Below, in pieces: positions 24,569 to 33,600 of a stretch of DNA of 45,512 nt. This stretch comes from an uncultured Spirochaetaceae bacterium (GTDB taxonomy: Bacteria > Spirochaetota > Spirochaetia > Sphaerochaetales > Sphaerochaetaceae): assembly GCA_945910645.1 (NCBI GenBank), contig CAMDZB010000009.1:1-45512 (forward strand), read 5' to 3'. Numbering within the stretch: position 1 is the stretch's first letter; every line of letters starts with the position of its first letter. The notes beneath the pieces are model-generated. The model had not been told where the DNA came from and ran no database searches. It worked only from the letters and a program-made list of their open reading frames with translations. The position numbers and the translations under genes were made by a program.

Positions 24569-24612
24569 ACTCCTTTAAAAGAAGGAGTGACTCATCGCCA
24601 CTCCTTTAAAAT
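24569..24612 (-). promoter_or_regulatory. Switch-like leader: duplicated RBS, six-codon ORF and alternative hairpins before rpe
   Basis: The sequence between the giant gene and rpe holds two copies of TTTTAAAGGAGT, each followed by GATGAGT. The second is the rpe start. The first drives a mini-ORF, MSHSFF (24595-24578, TAA at 24577-24575), with five-base spacing; its stop overlaps the rpe Shine-Dalgarno. Inside it CACTCCTT (24582-24589) can pair with the first Shine-Dalgarno (24599-24606, 8 bp). Alternatively ACTCCTT can pair with the second (24569-24575, 7 bp, six-base loop). The first hairpin followed by CTTTT could also be a weak terminator for the giant gene. Confidence 0.6.
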
Positions 24613-27600
24613 TTACTTAAGTTGAGTGTTGCTCAACACAACTGTGTATTTAAGATTACTATTCAAGTTCGGAATAGTATACGTCTTAATTCCAGTTCCT
24701 GAATTGTTGGTACCTTCAAGCGCGAAGAAGAGGTTTGTATTTGGCTTGAGGGCCTCTTTTCCTGAAATCTTGCTATAAAGGTAATTTGCGCTATCCGTTC
24801 CTGTTACTGTGTTATACACATATGGTCCAATTGTTGGAAGACCTGCAGCACTTGAGTACATCAGACCAGTCTGATCAGCAAGTGCATGTGTAGTTGTCGG
24901 AGTTATGGTACTTGCGTGGCGTGGAAGCGTCATCTCAGTTCCATTCTTATAGATGTAGTATGCAGAGTAATCAAGTGATGGAATCTGACGTGTAGGTGTT
25001 GTGTCTGTTGTGATCCATGTGTTGTTGCCATTCAACTTGTATGGAATAACCGTGTTCTTATCAGCAGACAGAAGTACAGCAACACCCCAGTTTCTTACAA
25101 GCTTATCCCATGTAATCTGATTCTCAGGCGTGAGGTTCTTGTTGATTGCAGAAACGATAATTTCCTTAGAATGTGTAACCCTGTTGTTTGCACCCTCTTG
25201 AGATGATGTGATTGTTTTGTAATCTAGAGTAGAAGCATACTCGCTAAGAATAGAGTTGTGGTATTCCTTGATGAACTTGTAGCCGTAGTTTCTCACAAGG
25301 TATGAACCAAATGAGTATCCAAGACCACTTGCTGTGCTACCATAAGAAGTCTCGTTTGCAGGACGGCTTAGGCCTGGAACATAGTCGAGTAGATCGTACC
25401 TCTGGTTTGCTATATAGTCTACAAGAGCACCCTTAGTTGCAAGGTATGATGTATTTGATGTCTCTGTTACATAAGTACCCTTTGATACATCGTTATTACT
25501 TGGACCTGAAATTCCAACAGCCTTTGCAACAAGATCAAATGCAAGTGATTCAAACATATCCTCAACAAATGCATCATAACCTGGTGCTTTCTGTACAATG
25601 TTATTGCTTTCAAGCGTATAACCCTTACTGATCACACGCTGATATGTATGAATAGCCTTTGTAAGCGCTTTGGCCATACCCTCAAGGATCTCACTGTACT
25701 TGCCTTCATCAATATAATTCGTATTGATAATAAAGCAGAGACCCTGGTTTGTATACTTGTATCCTGGCGTATATGTTCCTGCACTATAGTTATTTATAGG
25801 AAGACGTGCATTGTCAAACGAGAAGTACACAGCAGGTGCAGAAGGATAGTTGAGAGGCGTAAAGTATAGAACAAGACCGTTTGTACCGTTGTATGACTGT
25901 GGGTTAGAAACAGCTGTGAACGGTGGAATAAACATACCGTTTGATGAACCACTAACAGCATTCATTGCCTCTGTAGTCCATGCTGATGAGAAGTCGCCCC
26001 ACTCGTTGCCGTACACTGGTGCAATTATGTTGTAGATTGTAGCAAAGTCACGTGCAACCTGTGTAACCTTTATGGCATTGCTTCCTGTACCAAATGATTC
26101 AGTAGTTGAGTTATATGTGTTATTTGGCGTAGGATCAGTCTGCTTATAGTCTACAACCACATAGAGTGTTCTTTCTCTTCCGTCTGCACCTGTTAGTTTT
26201 ATCTTTTCACTTGTATCAGAATCTGTAATTCCAACTTTCTTTGTGCTGTTATAAAGAAGAACAGCTCCTCTCTTCTCAAAGGCGCCTATAGCATCAGTTG
26301 GTGCCCAGAGTCCAACTCCATCGTCTGTCTTTACACCACCAACCTCAGTATATGTTCCAAGGTTAACGCTGTCCCCTACTTTCATAGCTTTACCCTGTAC
26401 AGTATTTCGCTCGTATGGGTTGAACCATCCAATCACAGTACGTGCTCCACTATTTGCATAAGGAATTGGGACTGTCTGTGTTTGAGTGAAGTTGAAGTCT
26501 ATTCCACTTACTGTGCTTGGGGCGCTGAATAGAGACATTGTTGATGATGTAGAAAGGATCGGCGCAGTAATATTGTTATTTGACGTATTTGTAACAACAA
26601 GGTATGGATAAGCTTTACTTGAGCCTAAGTTCACATAGATCTTGTTACCATCATAGTATGCCTTGTCATTTGTGAGACCTGTAGGCGTTACCGTCTCAAG
26701 TGAAGGAAGCTCTTTAAACTGTGCATAAAGAGTTGTAAGAGGATCAATAGGACGCCATGTTGAGTTAATGTACGTCTCTGATTTCTTCTCAAGAGACCAT
26801 CCGAGGAATTTCTTACCAAATTTAAAGACATCCTGATCACTTGTGATAGAAAATTCGGGAGTTTCACTCTTTGTCCATACAAGATCATTTGTTATCCAGT
26901 CTTCTGTTAGAGTCATTGTAAGCCATGGAGAGAGGATATTACCATCCTTATCAATAAACGGCGACTTTATAGCCTGACCTTGAGCATCAGTTGTTGTAAT
27001 TGTATATCCGTCTGATGTCCATGAAGCTGTCATGTTTGCAGGTGGTGTAACTCCCTGCTCCTGAGTGTCAAATGTCACAAGTGCAGTACGCTGAGGAATG
27101 TATGGAAGCTTTGTGATCGGAGTGCCAGCTGCAGCCTCATCTGCATACCACTTACCCTCTCTGTTATAGATCTTAGTTAAGAGCTGTGATGTGTTTGTAG
27201 CAAGGTTAGTCTTGAGCGTCACCGACTTAAACACCCTCACCCAGCGTGGAAGGAGCGTAATATCCTTTGTAGGTCTATACTGTGTGCCAGGTTCAACTAC
27301 GTTAGTTGAGTCAGACTTATCATACCACTCATCGATACGGTAATCTTTGCGTGTAATTAAAGAATCATCTGGCGTTACAATTGCCCTCTGCTCATCAGAC
27401 CAGTCAACTGTAGCCTGAGAATCCACAGTAATTTGACCTATAAAACTACCCTTATCATCAATAACCGTGCTCTTAGCACCAGTTAAGGCATCAGCAATCG
27501 AGTAGCCCTTGAAATCATAGGCTGAGACCTGAGTTGTAGAGAACCCTTCTGGAATCACAACACCATCTGATGTTGAGATTTCATATGTCACCTTGTACTC

Positions 27601-30600
27601 ACGCTTTGGAATATCAATGGCTTTTATTCCATTAGTTGTGGCTCTATCAAGATACCAACCAGTACCCATCTTGTAGTAAACTACGCTTGTGTTACCCGTT
27701 GATGTTGCATAAGGCGTATTGAGTACAAGCTGAAGAATCTTCGGACTCCAGTTTGCATAGAATGTCATATCACTCTTAATGAGGGCGGCAGAATACTCAC
27801 TCCCTTCAAGAATAGAGGTTCCATTTCTATCGGCGTTATCTGACCATCCGATGAATGTGTATCCTGGAGCTCTTGATGAGACAATAGGCATCCTAATGCT
27901 CGATTGGTCACCCCACTTTACGTTGAGAGTGAGGTCGCTTGTGATTCTATATCCTGTCTTGAGTACACCATTTTCATCAATTACTGCATCAGTGTTTGCA
28001 TAATAACCTGTAAATGTGTATGTAGATCTTAAAGGATCAACCGTGCTTGGTGTTGCTATTTCTTTACTCTCCGTTGAGTTTCCATATTCAAGATTGAATG
28101 AGATAACATACTCTCTTCTTGGAGTTACAATGGCCTCAAATGTGCCATCTGCTAACTTTCCAAGAGGCTGAGTCTTTTCCTCATCCTTATACCATCCGCC
28201 TACGATTACACCGTTACGTGGATACTCAGTTTCGTAGTATAGAGCAACTGTTTGATCTGTTGATGTTGCAGTGCCAGATGTGGACAATTCAAGCTTGTAT
28301 GTTGCAGAAGTCCAGATAGCATAGAAGTTGACTTCGTTAGTCTTCCTGTCTTGATCATCCTTAGTTCTGTCGTCATCCTTAACCTGATACTTGCTTTCAA
28401 GCGTTACGTGTGGAGTTGTAGCCTTTGGATCTATATCCCAACCTACATGTTGAAGTCCCTTCTCTGTAAGGTGAGGAAGTGTAAGGTGAGGAAGTGGATT
28501 CTTGTCGTTTTCAACATCGCCCCACTGAACTACGGCAGTGCTATCTTCTTTGATCCTAAGGTTTCTGATCGATGATGAATCGTTGATTGTGACGCTATCA
28601 TCAGGTCCGTTTGTAAGCTTATATCCCTTGAATTCAAATTCAACGCTGACGCTGTCAGGATCTGTTGTGATAATATCTGACTTGTCATCAAGAGACTCAT
28701 AGTACTCCTCAAGGTTTCTATGATACTTCACAGTCCAAACCTTTCTTGGTCTTACAATTGAGACAACCTGTGATGTACAAGCCTCATCTGTATACCACCC
28801 TACGTTGTACTTGTAGTAGATAGCATCAGTAAAGCCTGTGTTTGTTGCATCCACAGCCTCAAGTGTGAGCTTATAAACCTGTGGCTCCCAGATTGCGTAT
28901 AGCGTAATATCTAGTGTTGATGTAGGCTTATATCCACCGCTGATTGCAGTTGTTGCATTTGGAGCTTCTGCCCATCCCTTGAACTTGTAGTACCACCCTG
29001 CAGGAACCTGAGGAATATAGTCAGTAAGTGTCAAGTCAATGGCTGTAGGAGCTGGTGCAAATGTTGCGAGAGCTACAACGTTTGATGTAAGTTCTTCACT
29101 ATCTGGCAAGACTAATACACCTGAGCGCTCAACATATGTTTTACTGCTGTTGCTCTTATCAACATAACCCTGGAATGTCCAGTTCACTTTAGTATCAGGA
29201 ATATTTATGCCTCCGAGAGTTTCATCCTCACCTTTGAGGTTGAGATCGAACTTGATCCTTGTCTGTTTCTTTGGTAGCTTATCAGAATCAATTCTATCAG
29301 TTTCTAAGATAGGATTTCCGCTTTCATCAATACTGTTATACCATCTCTTACTTTGATAATACACTGATGTCTGATATGGATATGTGAGTGCTCCTGTGGA
29401 TGGATCAATCGTTGGGTAGTCTGTTGAGTCAGGGGCTGTGAGAGTTAAAACATATATTGTTGATTTACCCTTAAGGTCATAGATTCTATTCTCACCAACG
29501 TTGTCATCAATAGGTTCATCTGGTAATTTGTTTCCACTTGAGCCCCATTGCCAGCTCATATTCTCAAGACTTTCACCTTGAATTTCTGGGAATTGAGGGA
29601 ATTTGGGGACATCAGATTGTGTATCTGCAAACTTAACGATAAGTGAGGTGTGCTCGGAAATCTCATAGTTCTGCAAGTTAAGACCGCTATCAATTACAAG
29701 CTGCTGTCCAATTGATGAATCAGTAGGAAGAGCGCTATTCTGATCTTGCACAAAGCCTTCAAGAGGATAATTAACATATTTGGTCAAGTCAGAATAAATA
29801 GTATTGTTGTATCTGAACTGAATTGTATATTTTTTCTCAGGAAGGATTGTCAATACATCAGCAACGTTTGTAATATTATTACCACTCACTGCATCTGCTG
29901 CAACTGTCCTGTACCACCCTGTCCCTGTCTTATAGTAGATAGTATATGACGGTTGAACCTCCGTTGTGTTAGTTCTACCAAGGAGGTTGAGATTTAAAGC
30001 ATATACTCCCTTTTCCCAAACGCCATAAAGGTTGAGCACAGCATTTGGTGTTGCAACAGCAGGCTTAAGCTCAAGCCCCTTTTCATATGTGACTCTAGAA
30101 GCACCTTCTTGAGGAGGCGTATCTGACCAGCCTTTGAATATGTATCCTTTCACGCTGTATCTATCTGCGTCAGCTTCTCCTCCTGCCAGTGTGACAGATG
30201 CTTGATCACCCCAGATTGGAGTTACAGTAATATCACTGCTGATTACCTTACTAAGTGTTCCCTTGCCATTTTCATCTATGTAGTTGTCAGATCCGTACAT
30301 CAATCCCCTTATTGGGAATTCAGAGAGTACAGAATCTTCTGTTATAGTTGTTCTTCCAGGAGCCTGTACACTGTAATTGATTGTAATGTACTTACGTGGA
30401 AGCTGAGGAACGATATAGCCATTGCCATCTAATGTACAAGTCTGTGTGCAGGTGGCATCTTTAAACCAGCCCTCACCTGTCTTGTACCAGAGGTTCTGTG
30501 TTCCCTGTTTGATAATGTTTTCATTTTCACCAATTTCGTAAGGAGCACTTATTGTAAGTTTATATACATTAGCCTTCCATGATGCATAGAGTGTTGTAGT

Positions 30601-33600
30601 CTCCTTATTAGGAACAAATGTACCGGTGATACCGATTGTAGCGTTAGCATTTGCAGACCCTATTGGCTGTTGTGTCTCGCTCCAGCCGACAAACTCATAG
30701 CCTGTCCATTCAGGTTTTGGATTTGGAAGAGTTACACCTACTGCATCGCCCCATAGAGCGTATACTGTGGTATTGCCCGAGACTTTAGCACCTGTGGCTA
30801 TAGTTCCATCTGCGTTAATTATATTGCCATAGCCCTTGAAAGTCCTCTTTGTTTCAACAGGAGTATATGTTGGTGCCTGTGTAGTTGTGTATTGCCCGTT
30901 TACATCCTTAGCAGAATTGTAGTTGAATTCAAAATTTACTGTATATTTATCAACAGGAGCACCAAGCGATGTGACAATGTGATTTGCTAATGCTGCATCC
31001 CTATACCACTCTCCGTCTCCTACATTATAATATATCTTGCTAATACTATTGCTATCATCTAATTCATCAGATGGTGTTTCGCCATCTATTGATATTGGTG
31101 GATCTAACTTTACCTCGTATACATTAGGCTTCCAAACAGCATAAAGAGTTGTATCTGTAGACTTAAGGTTGCCAACTTCAGTATCACCGCTGATTGCATC
31201 AGCCTTGTATGTAGGATCATCAAGCTTGTTTGAAGACTCATCCCACCCAAGTAGGTTATATCCAACCCTCTTAATACCATTAATATTAAAGCTTACAGAG
31301 TCGTCAAACTTTGCGTATGCCTTAACATTCGCCTGAAGATTATTTGCCACAATCTCGAGCGTCTTAGTATCATCTGAGTATTTTACATACTCTGTATTTC
31401 CATCCTGCGATGTGAACGCCGTAAGACGAGCCTGACGAGATGGAATCTGTGGAGGATAGATCGTGCTATCCTTTGTGTTAAGCTTTAAGCTGTATGTCTT
31501 TTGAACCACATTAGACTCAACTGTAGTGACAGGATTCTTCAACGTGCTGTCGCTGTAGTACACTCCGTTTTTGTAGTAGAGCGTCTTTTTAAGCGTTGGA
31601 GTGCCAGTTGTGGTGTATTCATCGTAGAGCTCAAGCGTATATGTCTTATACTCCCATACAGGATATATATTAATATTGTTAGATGTAGGAACAAATGAGA
31701 GTGGCTGTTTGATTATGCTTTCCTGATCAAATCCGTTGTCGTTCTTAAGCGACCAGCCTTTAAACACCTTCTGTGATGGATCTTGAGGTACAGCATCTAG
31801 AAGCCCAATAGGCGATGGGGATGTGCTCCATGATGCCTTTACAGTTTCATCCCCTGTTATTGAAAGTCCTACAACACTTCCATCAGCAGGTATGTATGGA
31901 GGATAACCCATGAATGTAAATCTAGACTGATATTGCTTTGTGCCTTTATCACCATCTACAGTATCGTTACCCACGACTGCGTTTACAATCCAGACCTTTT
32001 CAGGAAGTGGACGACCCCTTTTTGGGTCTTCCTCACCATATTCGCCTATAGTTGGGAATCCAGGTTCGTCCGAAGGTAGATAATCGCCATTTTCAGTCCT
32101 TTCATACCATTCCGTTGTACCTGGTTTGTTGTAGATTTCTGTGTATATTCTATCAATGTTAGTTGCGCCGTTTGGGTCGAGCGTGAGCTTTGTGTATGGG
32201 ATTTCCTTCCACCACGCATGAAGAGGAGGATTATCATCTACACCAGGCTTATATGGGAATGTAACAAAATTAGTAACTCTTTCACTAGTATCCCCCTTTG
32301 CTGCTGTCGCCCATCCTTGGAAGATATGGCCATGCCATTCAACCTCTGGGGGTGTTTCAACGCCTACTGAACTATCCTTATCCCAGTTCAATTTTGCAAG
32401 AGAATCCTCATATATTTTTACAGTTGATAATATTGCACCCTTACTGTTGATTACTTCTTCCCCGTTGACCGTATAATTCTTAAACGAATATGTTACTGGA
32501 ATCTCAACATCCGGTTCATCATCTTGACTATCATTATTTTCTTGAGCAGCATCAGGTTCACTCTCAACAAGTGCTCCACCATCTATAAAGAATTTGACAT
32601 TAAATGTTTGCGATTGAATATCTGAGAGTGAAATGAAAGGTGTTGATGCTTCTTCTTCTTTAAACCAGCCTGCGTCAGTTTTATACCATATCTTGTATGG
32701 ATTGCCGCTTTCATCAACAGTATTTTCAAGTGTTAATGCAGAGACTTTTGCCACCCAATTTGGATATAAAATAATGTCTTTATTCTCAGTGGATACGAGT
32801 TCTACAGCCTCGTCAATTGATGTGACTATATTTACTCCGTTTGCTGTTTTCCATGATTCGTATTTATAACCCTTTGTAGATGCTAGAACTACACTTTCAT
32901 CAGGAAGACCTTCATCGTAAGTGCCATCTACACTAAATACTGGTTTTGCGGTGCAAGACTCTGTAATTTTAACATCATCTTTGATACTTCCGTCTGCGTT
33001 TGTTAAATCATGTCCGTCCTCACCATATATATACTTCTCAAAAGCATAGTTAACTATAACATCATTAAAGGCGCTACTATCAAGAAGGTTTGGATATGTG
33101 TCGTTTGGATCTTTGAGAGCAAAGTAAATTGTATATTCTTTCTTAGGAAGTGTTTCTTCAACTCCAGTTGAAGAATCTACAACAGACGTTAAAATTGATG
33201 TTATCTTATCTCCTATGCAGTCTGCATTTGTATACCAGCCGTCGTTTGTCCTATACCAGATAGCCTTGAGTGTGTTATCTTTTGTTGCATCCCCTTTCTC
33301 AAGTGACACCTTATATACATTTGGAGTCCAGTATGCATAGTATTCAAGATCGCTTTCAGGCTGTTCTTTGGTGATATCAACGATTGTTGAACTTGCAGTT
33401 GGATTTACATCCGTAGTCCATCCCACAAATGTATATCCACTTATTGTTAGTTCATCGCTTGTATATGCGCCCTTAAGTGGAGAGCCGCTCTGCCATTGTG
33501 CTACAGCTTGGTTAGACTCTTCAACGCGATGCTCCTCTATTGAAATAGAGCCACCCATGAATTTACCATCTCTTGAGATAAACTCTTTTCCATCAAGCGT

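Noticed and set aside
25641-25680. Active metallopeptidase in the giant protein
   Set aside because: The expected HExxH reads TKAIH, so the residues needed for catalysis are missing.
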